Position numbers and translations under genes: made by a program
Notes under the pieces: model-generated
Told to the model about the DNA's origin: nothing
The model's input: only the letters and a program-made list of their open reading frames with translations
The model's database searches: none
Shown: positions 33,107-42,780 of the stretch, piece by piece
Layout: every line of letters starts with the position of its first letter
Position numbering within the stretch: the stretch's first letter is position 1
DNA from: Bacillota bacterium
Lineage (GTDB): Bacteria; Bacillota; Clostridia; Lachnospirales; Lachnospiraceae
Assembly: GCA_023420085.1 (NCBI GenBank)
Contig: JAEZWQ010000002.1
Location: 1-46,396, forward strand
Length of the DNA: 46,396 nt
Reading direction: 5' to 3'

Positions 33107-34273
33107 CTATTTGTTTAAAGCCTTCAATGCTTCTGTAATCTCTGGTTGATCCTCCAGCTGCATTTTTTTATCATATTCTTCTATCTTTATATCAGGTTCT
33201 ATCCCCTTATCTTGTATATTATTTCCATTAGGAGTAAAATAATTCATTATTGTTTGTTTAAATGCACCACCATTATTTAGAGGAATAATTTCTTGTACAA
33301 TTCCTTTACCAAAGGTCTTGCTTCCGATTATTGTACCTCTTTTATAATCTTTTATAGCTCCTGTAAATAGTTCAGAAGCACTTGCTGAATTCTTATTAAC
33401 TAATACAACCATAGGTACTTCTGAATAAGTTCCAGTTTTTTTACCATTGTATATAGTTTTATGTTTATATTTGTCTTCTGTATATGTAATTAATTTATCA
33501 GGAATAAATTCGCTAGTGACATTTAATACTGCCTCTAAATCTCCTCCTGGGTTATCTCTTAAATCAATAATTATTCCTTTGAAATTATTGTGTTTTTTTA
33601 GCTCATTCATCATCTGTTGATGAGTTAGATTATCAAATTCGCTTATCTTTATATACAAGGAATCACTTATCATTTTAGATGTAACAATATCTTTTATAAC
33701 TTCTTTTATTTCAGGTTCAAAAGTTTTTTCTTCACCATCTTGAATAAGTTCAAACTTGACTTTATCACCTGGTTTCATTTTCTTTATCTGAGCTAATAAC
33801 CCATTAATACTCTCAATATTGGCAGCTTTCCCATCAATTTTAGTAATATAGCTTCCAACCTTCATTCCTGCTAAATCAGCCCCATATCCTTTAGAGATTG
33901 CATCTATTTTGTATAACCCACTATCGCTGTCATAAACAATAGTTACTCCAATTCCATAATATTTACCATCGAATGACTGATTAAGCATTTCAAACTCTTC
34001 AGGCGTAAAATATTGAGCATATTTATCTCCCATTGATAATACATACCCTTTAATAGCTCCAGCATCCATCTTTTTCTTATCAACTTCATATAAGTATCTA
34101 TCATCAATAAGTTCATCTATTTCTTTTATAATTTTATCTCTACCTATATCCTCATTCTTATTGACTCCTCTATAAATTGATAAACCTAAATGAAAAACTC
34201 CGCTTACTAATAGAGTCAATATAATTCCAGAAATAATTCCACGTAAAAATTGATTAGTCTTCTTTTCCATCAT
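33107..34273 (-). CDS. S41-family C-terminal processing peptidase (CtpA/CtpB type)
   Basis: A membrane-anchored serine protease with a single N-terminal helix (FLRGIISGIILTLLVSGVFHL), a PDZ domain (about 105-185; GKYYGIGVTIVYDSDSG), and a Ser/Lys active site: NSASASELF (Ser about 298) and GSKTFGKGIVQ (Lys about 323), 25 residues apart as in CtpB. After an initial GTG at 34276, ATG codons at 34273 and 34270 follow; the ATG at 34273 overlaps the ftsX stop (TGATG). Placement after ftsEX suggests a role in division-site wall turnover, perhaps processing a hydrolase or its regulator, but the target is unknown. Confidence 0.93.
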   Translation of the reverse strand: MMEKKTNQFLRGIISGIILTLLVSGVFHLGLSIYRGVNKNEDIGRDKIIKEIDELIDDRYLYEVDKKKMDAGAIKGYVLSMGDKYAQYFTPEEFEMLNQSFDGKYYGIGVTIVYDSDSGLYKIDAISKGYGADLAGMKVGSYITKIDGKAANIESINGLLAQIKKMKPGDKVKFELIQDGEEKTFEPEIKEVIKDIVTSKMISDSLYIKISEFDNLTHQQMMNELKKHNNFKGIIIDLRDNPGGDLEAVLNVTSEFIPDKLITYTEDKYKHKTIYNGKKTGTYSEVPMVVLVNKNSASASELFTGAIKDYKRGTIIGSKTFGKGIVQEIIPLNNGGAFKQTIMNYFTPNGNNIQDKGIEPDIKIEEYDKKMQLEDQPEITEALKALNK

Positions 34274-35181
34274 CACCTACACAAATATCTTGAAATCGTA
34301 AACCTACTAGCTAAATAACCTAATATTATTCCAATAGCTGCTGCTATAGGGGCAAAATACTGAAATATTATATTAACAGGCACAAACGACTCTACTGTAT
34401 TCAACAGTTCAAAATGCTTTGACATATAAAGAAGAGCCTTCGAATATAAAAAGTATTCGGCTATTAATGGTATTATAACTCCTATTATACCTATTATTAT
34501 ACCTTCAGTAACAAATGGGCCTCTAATAAAACTATCCTTTGCTCCTACATATTGCATTATATGAATCTCATCTTTCCTTACAGAAATACCAATTGATACA
34601 GTATTACTTATAAGGAATATAGCTATAAATCCAAGAACTAATATAACAACAAAAGAAGTATACATAAATGCAGAGTTAAAAGCAGATAATTTATTTGCTA
34701 CATCAGATGAATGTATAACACGTCTTACACCATCAATTTTTTCTAATTTTGTAACAACCTTATCTTGATCATTAATATTATTTAAATATACCTCAATTGA
34801 TGCTGCATCAATCAACGGATTATCATTTTTAAATCCTTCTGCAAGCTCAGGAGCATCCTTAAAATATATTTCTTTGTATGTATCCCATGCTTCTTCGGGG
34901 GAAATATATCTTGTCGACTTAACTCTCTGATCTCCTCTTATCTCAGTCTCAATATCTCTCTGTCTTTGTTCTGTAGTATTTTGCTCAAAAAATATTGTAA
35001 CCGGAACATTACTTTCAACATTTTTTAATATCGTTAAAATATTAAATCCAATAGCAAAAAAAAGACCTATTAAAAAGATACATAAGGACATTGTTGCAAT
35101 CGAAGCAATAGTAAATACTTTATTTCTTGCTAAATTTTTTATTCCTTCACGGATATTTCTTTTCCATCTATGAAATACCAT
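34273..35181 (-). CDS. ftsX: Cell division protein FtsX (permease-like)
   Basis: The membrane partner of FtsE, which transmits ATP hydrolysis to wall hydrolases at the septum. The 302 residues show a short cytoplasmic N-tail (RNIREGIKNLARNKVFTIAS), four helices, and an extracytoplasmic loop after TM1 (about 48-160; FFEQNTTEQRQRDIETEIR). The FtsX-family core includes ISIGISVRKDEIHIMQYVG-type residues (VSIGISVRKDEI). The ATG at 35181 follows AGGAGGAAGT. It starts 8 nt after the ftsE stop, and its own stop overlaps ctpA. Confidence 0.95.
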   Translation of the reverse strand: MVFHRWKRNIREGIKNLARNKVFTIASIATMSLCIFLIGLFFAIGFNILTILKNVESNVPVTIFFEQNTTEQRQRDIETEIRGDQRVKSTRYISPEEAWDTYKEIYFKDAPELAEGFKNDNPLIDAASIEVYLNNINDQDKVVTKLEKIDGVRRVIHSSDVANKLSAFNSAFMYTSFVVILVLGFIAIFLISNTVSIGISVRKDEIHIMQYVGAKDSFIRGPFVTEGIIIGIIGVIIPLIAEYFLYSKALLYMSKHFELLNTVESFVPVNIIFQYFAPIAAAIGIILGYLASRFTISRYLCR

Positions 35182-35189
35182 ACTTCCTC

Positions 35190-35876
35190 CTATCTGTAGT
35201 ATCTATCAATAGCATCTCTAATTATACGACCATTTTCTATTTCTATAACACGTTTCTTCATTTTATTAACAATAGCCGTATTATGCGTTACTACTACTAC
35301 AGTAGTTCCTTTTCTATTGATTCGTTCAAGCAACTTCATTATTTCTACAGAATTTCTAGGATCTAGATTACCAGTAGGTTCATCTGCCAGTAAAATTGGA
35401 GGTATATTTACCAAAGCCCTTGCAACTGCCGTTCTCTGTTGTTCTCCACCAGACAATTGAGACGGCATGTGATACATCCTATCTTCTAATCCAACCATTC
35501 TAAGTATTGATTTAACATTTCCTGAAATTTCCTTAGGTCTAACTTCAGTAGCTTCTTGGGCAAAGGCAACATTTTCATATATATTTCTATCATTAAGTAA
35601 TCTAAAATCCTGGAATACTACTCCAATCTTTTTTCTAAGAACTGAAACATTTTTCCTTTTTATCTTTTTTGTGTCTAACCCACTAACGATCACATTACCT
35701 TTAGAAGGATTTATTTCTTTAAGTAATAATTTAATAAGAGTGGATTTTCCCGCACCACTCTTACCAACTATAAATACAAATTCACCTTTTTCTATTTTTA
35801 AAGAAACATCATGTAAAGCAGCTTGATCTTTTTTACTTTTCTTATAATTAACTGTGACATTCTTTAATTCAATCAT
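35190..35876 (-). CDS. ftsE: Cell division ATP-binding protein FtsE
   Basis: The 228-residue ABC ATPase that pairs with FtsX. Walker A is GKSGAGKS (38-45), Q-loop VFQDFRLL, signature LSGGEQQR, Walker B PILLADEPTGNLD, and H-loop VVTHNTAIV. The frame extends to a TTG at 35897, but ATG 35876, with TTGGAGAT just upstream and the normal MIELKNVTV start, is correct. The preceding regulator gene stops at 35878, so the two are coupled. Confidence 0.95.
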   Translation of the reverse strand: MIELKNVTVNYKKSKKDQAALHDVSLKIEKGEFVFIVGKSGAGKSTLIKLLLKEINPSKGNVIVSGLDTKKIKRKNVSVLRKKIGVVFQDFRLLNDRNIYENVAFAQEATEVRPKEISGNVKSILRMVGLEDRMYHMPSQLSGGEQQRTAVARALVNIPPILLADEPTGNLDPRNSVEIMKLLERINRKGTTVVVVTHNTAIVNKMKKRVIEIENGRIIRDAIDRYYR

Positions 35877-35877
35877 A

Positions 35878-36975
35878 TTATCTCCAATGATCTTCAATAT
35901 TTTTTTCTATATGATGCATATACTTTACAACCATAGTAGCAATCTTAAATGTAATAGCATCATCAAAAATACGTAAATCAAGATTCGTGCTTTTCTTAAG
36001 CTTATCTAGTCTATATACTAGTGTATTCCTATGTATATATAATTGTCTAGATGTTTCTGAAACATTCAAACTATTTTCAAAAAATTTATCAATTGTCACT
36101 AAAGTTTCTTCGTCAAACTTATCCGGTGTATTATCTTCAAAAATTTCTTGTATAAACATTTTGCACAAAGGAATAGGTAATTGATATATAATTCTACCTA
36201 TGCCTAAGTTTCCATAAGGTACTATAACTCTATCTTCATAGAATATGCTACCTACATCTAAAGACATTTTTGCTTCCTTATATGATCTTGAAACATCTTT
36301 AATATCATCTACAACAGTGCCATAAGATATCCTTACTTTCATTTCATATACATCATCTATCATGGCTCTAATCGCTTCAGCAAACCTATAAATTGCGTCC
36401 TGATCAAGATTATCTTCAACTTGTTTTACTAATATCATAGAAGACTCATCAAGTCTTGTAAGAAAATCATGAGTATTATCGTTAAATACCTTTTGAATAT
36501 TTTCCAAAAGCTCATCAGCTTCAGTAACCATCTCAATTAAAAATACTATACGATTTGCCCTTGGATCTATATGTAGTTTTTTTGCTCTATTATATATATC
36601 GACAAGAAGAAGATTGTCTAGCAATAGATTTTTTATGAAATTGTCCTTATCAAATCTTTCTTTATAGGCAATAATTAAGTTTTGAATCTGGAAGGCAACC
36701 ATCTTACCAACCATATAAATATCTTCACTAGCACCTTTAGCAACAACAATATATTCAAGCGTATGCTCATCAAATACTTTAAAAAATTGAAAGCCTTGTA
36801 CAACTTGACTATCTGCTGGAGAATTTACAAAATTATCAATCAAATCTCCAAATATATACTCTACTGAAAAAGTACTTGCAAGTTCTTTTCCTTCAACATC
36901 TATAATGCAAAGTTCAATTCTAGATATATTTTTAACACCTTCAATGGTAGATTGTAGTACTTGATTAGAAATCAT
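35878..36975 (-). CDS. CdaR/PucR-family transcriptional regulator
   Basis: The 365 residues have no clear sugar-diacid signature but a sensor-like N-terminal part (about 1-120), a GGDEF-like middle region (about 130-270; NRIVFLIEMVTE, RISYGTVVDDIKDVSRSYKE) and the PucR/CdaR C-terminal helix-turn-helix (about 300-355; LNVSETSRQLYIHRNTLVYR, then LDLRIFDDAITFKIA). The ATG at 36975 follows AGGAGGTAAT. It precedes ftsE by one base, so it is co-expressed with ftsEX-ctpA and may control them or another locus; the ligand is unknown. A 12-bp palindrome in the operon promoter is a plausible autoregulatory site. Confidence 0.85.
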   Translation of the reverse strand: MISNQVLQSTIEGVKNISRIELCIIDVEGKELASTFSVEYIFGDLIDNFVNSPADSQVVQGFQFFKVFDEHTLEYIVVAKGASEDIYMVGKMVAFQIQNLIIAYKERFDKDNFIKNLLLDNLLLVDIYNRAKKLHIDPRANRIVFLIEMVTEADELLENIQKVFNDNTHDFLTRLDESSMILVKQVEDNLDQDAIYRFAEAIRAMIDDVYEMKVRISYGTVVDDIKDVSRSYKEAKMSLDVGSIFYEDRVIVPYGNLGIGRIIYQLPIPLCKMFIQEIFEDNTPDKFDEETLVTIDKFFENSLNVSETSRQLYIHRNTLVYRLDKLKKSTNLDLRIFDDAITFKIATMVVKYMHHIEKNIEDHWR

Positions 36976-37005
36976 ATTACCTCCTAATGGGTTATTGTTA
37001 GAAGT

Positions 37006-37034
37006 ATTATACTACATATGTAGCAATATTTAAA
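37006..37034 (-). promoter_or_regulatory. Promoter with embedded palindrome for the regulator-ftsEX-ctpA operon
   Basis: On the minus strand, TTTAAA (37029-37034) and a perfect TATAAT (37006-37011) have a 17-bp spacer. The spacer starts with a perfect 12-bp palindrome CTACATATGTAG (37012-37023) directly abutting the -10 box. A protein bound there would block RNA polymerase. The rest of 37035-37119 shows only a weak hairpin after argS. Confidence 0.5.
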
Positions 37035-37119
37035 GCAATTATAGTAAATATGACGAATTAATTATATTTTTCTTGTAATTTTCTACAAATTTTACAATAT
37101 ATATACCTTGTTTATATAA

Positions 37120-38871
37120 CTACATTCTATCAGGAGCTTCAAAGCCAAGTAAATCTATACATGTTTCTAGTATTAACTTTGTAATTTTACATAATGATAA
37201 ATATGAATTTCTTTGTCTATCATCTTTTTCGCTTAGTATTTTAACCGTATGATACATAGAGTTAAATTCATTTGCCACTTCAAAAGTATACTTACATAAT
37301 TTATGTGGTGCTAATTCATCAACTGTTTCTCTCATCACTTCACTAAATTCAGTGATTTTTTTAATTAGTTCAAATTCTTCTTTTGATGTTATGTTCATAA
37401 TATTAAAATCAAAAGAAGAATCAACCTTTGCTAAAATAGACTTAATTCTAACGATAGTATATAAAATATATGGTCCTGTTTCCCCATCAAAAGATGTAAA
37501 TCTCTCAATATCAAATATATAGTCTTTTATAGCTTGGTTTGATAAATCCCCAAATTTTATAGCTGCTAATGTTACCATCTCTGCTATATTATCTTTTTTA
37601 TCATTATCAATATTTTCATTATCATTAAGTTTATCAGTTATCTTAGACTTTACTTCCTCTAATAGGTTTTCAAGTCTCATAACTCCACCATCTCTTGTTT
37701 TAAATGGCTTACCATCTTTACCATTCATAGTTCCAAAACCATGAAAAATAAGTTTTACATCTTCACCTATAATTTTAGTCTTTTTTGCACATCTAAATAC
37801 TTGCTCAAAGTATAATTCTTGTCGTTTATCGACAACATAGATTATTTTTGTAGGATTAAATAACTCTCTTCTTTCAACTAAAGTTGCTAGATCAGTTGTA
37901 TTATATAAAGTTGCACCATTTGATTTTAATATCATGCAAGGAGGTACTTCCCTTGTATCATCATCCCTTTTTACATCTACTACCAATGCACCTTCTGATA
38001 TTCTTGTATAGCCATTATCTTTTAAATATTTAACCATATCTGGAATATATTTTTGCGCATCACTTTCTTTTTTCCAAAGATCAAATTCAACATTAAGACG
38101 GTCATAGTTTTTCTTTAAGTCAATTAATGAAACATTTAATATGTGTTCCCAAAGTGCATAATATCCCTTATTACCGTTTTGTAATTCATACGTAGCTTGT
38201 CTTGCTTCTTCTTTATAGTCATCATCAATCTTTGATTTTTCACTTGCTCTAGGATATATTTTTTCTAATTCTGTTATTGTAAATGGAGCTTCTTTAGGAT
38301 ATTCACCATTAAAATCAGGATTAAAGTAAGGTAGGTCTGGATACATAGATTTAACTTCTGTAATAATAAGTCCCATCTGTAGCCCCCAATCGCCAAGATG
38401 GACATCTCCAATTACTTCTTGATTATCAAATCTAAGTATTCTTTTTATTGACTCACCAATAACTGCAGTCCTTAAATGACCAACATGTAATGGTTTTGCA
38501 ACATTAGCTCCGCCATAATCTATCATAACTTTTTGGTTATCATTAGATTCTTCGAAGCCATACTTAGTGCTTGTATACATTTTATTTATATACTCTATAA
38601 AATAATCTGTATTTATATCTAAATTAATAAAACCTGGCATAACTGCCTCTGCCTTAGTAAATAGATCTCTATCTAACTTATCAACAACTTCGTTTGCAAT
38701 ATCAATAGGTTTTTTCTTATATTCCTTTGCTAGAGCTAATGCTGCATTACATTGATACATGCACAAATCTGGCCTATTTGATTTAATTACTCTAACCTTA
38801 TCTCCTGTATATCCAGATTTTTCAAATGCATTTTTTAATTTTTCCGTTAAATCAACAATTAATTCTTTCAA
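37120..38871 (-). CDS. argS: Arginyl-tRNA synthetase
   Basis: A class I synthetase that charges tRNA-Arg. The 583 residues contain an N-terminal Add-1 domain (1 to about 110), the HIGH motif as HVGH (129-132; AKPLHVGHLRTAVIGES), KPFKTRDGGVMRL in the KMSKS position (ArgRS enzymes commonly lack the canonical Lys), a DALR anticodon-binding domain and the terminal APDRM-type ending. The start is TTG at 38871 with GGAGGAAAA immediately upstream. A strong terminator hairpin sits between rpsA and argS, only 47 nt apart, so expression relies on readthrough or a promoter within that gap or the rpsA end; there is no room for a T-box. Confidence 0.95.
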   Translation of the reverse strand: MKELIVDLTEKLKNAFEKSGYTGDKVRVIKSNRPDLCMYQCNAALALAKEYKKKPIDIANEVVDKLDRDLFTKAEAVMPGFINLDINTDYFIEYINKMYTSTKYGFEESNDNQKVMIDYGGANVAKPLHVGHLRTAVIGESIKRILRFDNQEVIGDVHLGDWGLQMGLIITEVKSMYPDLPYFNPDFNGEYPKEAPFTITELEKIYPRASEKSKIDDDYKEEARQATYELQNGNKGYYALWEHILNVSLIDLKKNYDRLNVEFDLWKKESDAQKYIPDMVKYLKDNGYTRISEGALVVDVKRDDDTREVPPCMILKSNGATLYNTTDLATLVERRELFNPTKIIYVVDKRQELYFEQVFRCAKKTKIIGEDVKLIFHGFGTMNGKDGKPFKTRDGGVMRLENLLEEVKSKITDKLNDNENIDNDKKDNIAEMVTLAAIKFGDLSNQAIKDYIFDIERFTSFDGETGPYILYTIVRIKSILAKVDSSFDFNIMNITSKEEFELIKKITEFSEVMRETVDELAPHKLCKYTFEVANEFNSMYHTVKILSEKDDRQRNSYLSLCKITKLILETCIDLLGFEAPDRM

Positions 38872-38885
38872 TTTTCCTCCATAGT

Positions 38886-38912
38886 AAAAAACGGTATAGT
38901 TACCTATACCGT
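38886..38912 (-). terminator. Terminator after rpsA
   Basis: On the minus strand, a perfect 9-bp stem ACGGTATAG / CTATACCGT with a 4-nt loop is followed by T6. It closes the nine-gene rimM-rpsA chain. The T run is 4 nt before the argS ribosome site. Confidence 0.85.
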
Positions 38913-38918
38913 CATTGA

Positions 38919-40040
38919 TTATTCTTCTGTAGCTTCTACTTCATCTTCTGCTTGTTCATCTTCATCAGTTTTAGCATATCTTCTTCTTCTGAATTCTAGC
39001 TCTCTAATGCTCAAGCTGATTTTTTTCTCATCTGCATTACAGTCAATGATAAGAGCTTCTATTTCATCACCGATATTCAATACATCTTCTGGCTTTTCAA
39101 CTCTTTCTTTTGAAATTTGTGAAACATGTAAAAGCGCATCTATTCCTGGCTCTAATTCAACAAAAGCTCCAAAATCTGTAAGACGTGCAACAACTCCTTT
39201 AACCTCAGAGTTCACTGGATATCTTTCTTCAATTGAATTCCATGGATTAGTTTCATCAAATTTTGTAGTCAAGCTAATTTTATTACCTTCAACAGCTTTA
39301 ACTTCAACCTCTAACTCTTCTCCAACTTTCACATATTCCTTAGCTGAGTTAACTCTTCCCCAACCCATTTCAGAAATATGTAATAGACCATCTATACCAT
39401 TAAGATCGATAAAAGCACCAAATTTGGTTAAGTTCTTAACTTTTCCTGTTAGTCTTTTTCCAACTTCTATATTCTTTAACGCTTCTTCTTCTCTTTCAGC
39501 CTTTTCTTTAACCACTATGTCACGTCTATTACCAATAATTCTTCTACGTCTTGGATTACATTCACTGATGATAAAACTTATTTCTTGATCTTTATACTTA
39601 TTAAGGTCTTTTTCAAAACGATCTGAAACTAAACTTGCAGGTATAAATACATTAACACCATTATAATCTACCACAAGTCCACCAACACTTATTTTTGATA
39701 CTTTTCCCTTAAGTATTTCTTGCTCTTCACAAGCTTTTTCAAATTCCTTGTAAATTTTTTCTTGTGCTAGTTTTCTATATGTCATCAAAACATATCCAAC
39801 TTGTTCATTTACTTTTATAACTTTTGCAGTTATTTTATCACCTTTATTTACAACTGTAGTTAAATCTAATTCTTCATTAGATGTGTACTCATCTCTTTCA
39901 ATGATTCCCTCATACTTTGAATTGATATTCATAATTATCATATCTTTTCTAACTTCAACTACAGTTCCTTCTATAATATCACCATTTCTAACACTATTAA
40001 TGGTTTGTTCTTCTAACATTTGTCCAAAATCTTCTGACAT
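38919..40040 (-). CDS. rpsA: 30S ribosomal protein S1-like protein (four S1 domains)
   Basis: The 373 residues carry four S1 RNA-binding domains (about 18-87, 105-170, 192-260 and 277-346), for example GDIIEGTVVEVRKDMIIMNI, GAFIDLNGIDGLLHISEMGW, and GAFVELEPGIDALLHVSQIS. This is the shorter Firmicutes-type S1 (E. coli has six). A strongly acidic tail (DEDEQAEDEVEATEE) follows. The ATG at 40040 has GAGGGA upstream and overlaps ispH by 28 nt; in several Clostridia the two are fused as IspH-RpsA. Confidence 0.92.
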   Translation of the reverse strand: MSEDFGQMLEEQTINSVRNGDIIEGTVVEVRKDMIIMNINSKYEGIIERDEYTSNEELDLTTVVNKGDKITAKVIKVNEQVGYVLMTYRKLAQEKIYKEFEKACEEQEILKGKVSKISVGGLVVDYNGVNVFIPASLVSDRFEKDLNKYKDQEISFIISECNPRRRRIIGNRRDIVVKEKAEREEEALKNIEVGKRLTGKVKNLTKFGAFIDLNGIDGLLHISEMGWGRVNSAKEYVKVGEELEVEVKAVEGNKISLTTKFDETNPWNSIEERYPVNSEVKGVVARLTDFGAFVELEPGIDALLHVSQISKERVEKPEDVLNIGDEIEALIIDCNADEKKISLSIRELEFRRRRYAKTDEDEQAEDEVEATEE

Positions 40041-40870
40041 TCCCTCATAACCTCCTCAATTAAGTTTTTAGGCGTTGATGCCCCTGCAGTTATACCCACA
40101 AGCTCTTTACCTACGAGTTTACTAAAATCCATATCTGAGGCGGTCTGTATAAAAAAGGTTTCATTACATTCGCTACTGGAAATATCATAAAGCTTCTGTG
40201 TATTTGAACTGCTTTTGTCTCCGATTACAATCATAACTTCTACCAACTTAGCAACATCTCTGGTTGCCATTTGACGTTCTTCGGTAGCACTACAAATTGT
40301 ATCTAAAACACTACTATTATACAATTTTTTCTTTATTTTTTCAACTATTGAAGCAAATTTAGCTAAATTAAAAGTAGTTTGAGCTACTATTACATATGGT
40401 TTTGTTCTATCTTCATTTAACATATCTACTTCATCTATGTTTGATATTATTATTGGTTCACTCTCACACCACCCAACAATTCCTTTTATTTCTGGGTGAT
40501 CCTTATTACCTAAAATAATTACTCTATATCCATCTTTTGAATATTTTTGTACTAGTTTATGTATTTTCTTTACATATGGGCAAGTCGTATCTATTATTTT
40601 ATATCCAAGTTCTTTTAATTTATCTTCTTCTTTTTTAGCTATTCCATGAGATCTAATTATAATTATACCTTTTTCAAGTTTTTCAAATTCTTCTATATCA
40701 TCAATTTTTATAATTCCTCTTGATTCAATATCTTTCATAACTTCTTTATTATGAATTAAAGATCCATAAGTATATACATTAGTTTCATCATAATTATTAA
40801 GGGCTTTATCGATTGCCCTTTTTACTCCAAAACAAAATCCTGCATGGTCTGCTAAAATAACCTTACCCAC
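40013..40870 (-). CDS. ispH: 4-hydroxy-3-methylbut-2-enyl diphosphate reductase
   Basis: The last MEP-pathway enzyme, making IPP and DMAPP; a [4Fe-4S] protein. The 285 residues have the three cluster Cys in AGFCFGVKRAI (C13), TTCPYVK (C97) and TICSATEERQ (C193). HNKEV and the EHPE-like DHPEIKG motifs are present. The start is GTG at 40870, preceded by GAGGAAGAATT. It overlaps cmk by 8 nt and rpsA by 28 nt. Confidence 0.95.
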   Translation of the reverse strand: MGKVILADHAGFCFGVKRAIDKALNNYDETNVYTYGSLIHNKEVMKDIESRGIIKIDDIEEFEKLEKGIIIIRSHGIAKKEEDKLKELGYKIIDTTCPYVKKIHKLVQKYSKDGYRVIILGNKDHPEIKGIVGWCESEPIIISNIDEVDMLNEDRTKPYVIVAQTTFNLAKFASIVEKIKKKLYNSSVLDTICSATEERQMATRDVAKLVEVMIVIGDKSSSNTQKLYDISSSECNETFFIQTASDMDFSKLVGKELVGITAGASTPKNLIEEVMRECQKILDKC

Positions 40871-41546
40871 AATTCTTCCTCAACTCAAATATTATTTTAT
40901 CCACTACTTCTTCAATACTCATACTTGTTGTATCTATTTCTACAGCATCATCTGCTTTTTTTAATGGTGATATTGATCTATTGATATCATTATTATCTCT
41001 ATTTCTTAGCTCTGATAATATTTTATTAAATGGATAGTCATGGCCACTTTCCTTATACTGTTCATATCTTCGTCTCGCACGTTCATTTACATCAGCAACT
41101 AGAAAAATTTTAAGGCTAGCATTTGGTAACACGCATGTTCCAATATCTCTTCCATCCATTATAACATTATTATTGTTCGCAAAATCTCTTTGTAGATCTA
41201 ATAATATATCTCTTAGTTTTTTATACTTAGCAATTTTTGATGTAACCTCTCCAACTTTCTCTGTTCTAAGATAAGGAGTTACATCATCCCCATTGATATA
41301 AACCCTTTGCTGGCCATCAATATAACGTATATCAACTGATAAATCTTCTGCTATACTAACCACCATATTTTCATTATCAATATCTGAATCTGAAATGTTC
41401 TTAATCAAATAATATGCAACAGCTCTGTATATCGCTCCTGTATCTAGATATATCATATTATATTCTTCATTTAATTTATTTGCCACGAGCTTAGAAATAG
41501 TACTTTTTCCAGATCCTGCCGGTCCGTCAACAGCAATATTAATCAT
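40863..41546 (-). CDS. cmk: Cytidylate kinase
   Basis: Phosphorylates CMP/dCMP to the diphosphate. The 227 residues begin MINIAVDGPAGSGKST (Walker A 8-15), have the NMP-binding GRDIGTCVLPNA, and RARRRYEQYKESGHDYPFN. The open frame extends upstream to 41651, but ATG 41546 with AAGGAGTTAAT upstream starts exactly at the conserved domain. It lies 10 nt after the baiN-like gene. Confidence 0.95.
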   Translation of the reverse strand: MINIAVDGPAGSGKSTISKLVANKLNEEYNMIYLDTGAIYRAVAYYLIKNISDSDIDNENMVVSIAEDLSVDIRYIDGQQRVYINGDDVTPYLRTEKVGEVTSKIAKYKKLRDILLDLQRDFANNNNVIMDGRDIGTCVLPNASLKIFLVADVNERARRRYEQYKESGHDYPFNKILSELRNRDNNDINRSISPLKKADDAVEIDTTSMSIEEVVDKIIFELRKNCG

Positions 41547-41556
41547 ATTAACTCCT

Positions 41557-42780
41557 TTATATATCACATTTTTTTGCTGATATTCCTGCCAAATAGCCTG
41601 TAGACCAAGCAATTTGTAAATTATATCCTCCCGTAAGAGAATCAACATCAATTATTTCACCTGCAAAATAAAGATTTTTAACTATCTTAGATTCCATAGA
41701 ATGAGGGTTTATCTCTTTTACATTAATTCCCCCTCTTGTAACTACAGCATCTTTAAATCCTGTGATACCATTAATTGTTATTTTATAATCTAATATATTA
41801 TCAACTATTTTTCTTCTTATACTTTTATTTATAGTACTTGCTTTATCAAATTTATTTAAATGCGTTCGTTCTATTATAGATTCAATTAATTTTAATGGTA
41901 ACAATTCTTTTAACATGTTACCAATATTTCTACTTGGTGATTTTTCAATTTCTCTAATTAAACGTCTGTCCAATACATCTGGTTCTAATGCTGGCTTTAG
42001 ATTTATATTTGCTTCTATTGGAAACTTAATACTATTATCAATAAGCGAAGTCATTGTCAATATTACAGGACCACTTATCCCCTTATGTGTAAAAAGTAAA
42101 TCTCCGAATAGTTCAATATTTTTAAATTTAAATTTAATATTTTTTAATGTAAGTCCAGCGCAATTAGAAACGTCTTCTTTTATAAAAAAAGATGTTAACA
42201 CCGGATACATATCTGTAAAGCTATGACCTAGTTTTTTTATTGTAGGATTAATACTTCCATTAGATCCCGTAGATGGATAAGACAAGCCTCCAGTAGCAAT
42301 GATAAGTTTATCAAACTTATATTCATTATTTATAGTATTGACAATAAATTTATCATTATTTTTTTCAATTCTTTTTACATCTTGATTAAGCCTTATGTCT
42401 ATTCTTTTACTGGATAAAATCTTCGAAAAGGTATTTACGACATCAGCAGCCTTATCTGTAGTAGGAAAAACTCTATTACCTCTTTCAATTTTAGTATCTA
42501 ATCCATTTTCATTTAATAATGATATAATATCACTATATTGAAAGCTATATAAAGCCGAATAAAGAAACTGTTGATTTCTTACGCAATTTTCTATATGCTC
42601 ACTAGGATCAGAGGCATTAGTAATATTACATCTTCCTTTACCTGTAATATATATTTTTTTTCCAATTTTATTATTTTTTTCTAATAATACTACTTCATTA
42701 TCAATATCAGATGCATATATAGCTGCTATTATCCCTGCAGCTCCTGCGCCTATAATTCCAATCTTATTTTTTGCAGTCAT
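41557..42780 (-). CDS. NAD(P)/FAD-dependent oxidoreductase, HI0933/BaiN family
   Basis: The 407 residues have an FAD-binding Rossmann motif GIIGAGAAG (8-16), then GKKIYITGKGRCNITNAS (about 42-59), FKDAVVTRGGINVKEINPHSM, and the C-terminal LYFAGEIIDVDSLTGGYNLQIAWSTG. This is the HI0933/YhiN/BaiN flavoprotein family, whose physiological role outside bile-acid reducing bacteria is mostly unknown. The position before cmk is common in Clostridia. It overlaps the Fur-family gene by 17 nt. Confidence 0.92.
   Translation of the reverse strand: MTAKNKIGIIGAGAAGIIAAIYASDIDNEVVLLEKNNKIGKKIYITGKGRCNITNASDPSEHIENCVRNQQFLYSALYSFQYSDIISLLNENGLDTKIERGNRVFPTTDKAADVVNTFSKILSSKRIDIRLNQDVKRIEKNNDKFIVNTINNEYKFDKLIIATGGLSYPSTGSNGSINPTIKKLGHSFTDMYPVLTSFFIKEDVSNCAGLTLKNIKFKFKNIELFGDLLFTHKGISGPVILTMTSLIDNSIKFPIEANINLKPALEPDVLDRRLIREIEKSPSRNIGNMLKELLPLKLIESIIERTHLNKFDKASTINKSIRRKIVDNILDYKITINGITGFKDAVVTRGGINVKEINPHSMESKIVKNLYFAGEIIDVDSLTGGYNLQIAWSTGYLAGISAKKCDI

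Noticed and set aside
38872..38918. T-box or attenuator regulating argS
   Set aside because: The gap between rpsA and argS is only 47 nt and holds just the rpsA terminator and the argS ribosome site.
39007..39588. Plus-strand 193-codon open frame
   Set aside because: It lies wholly antisense to rpsA, has no ribosome site, and its translated product shows no family pattern while the S1 repeats on the other strand do.
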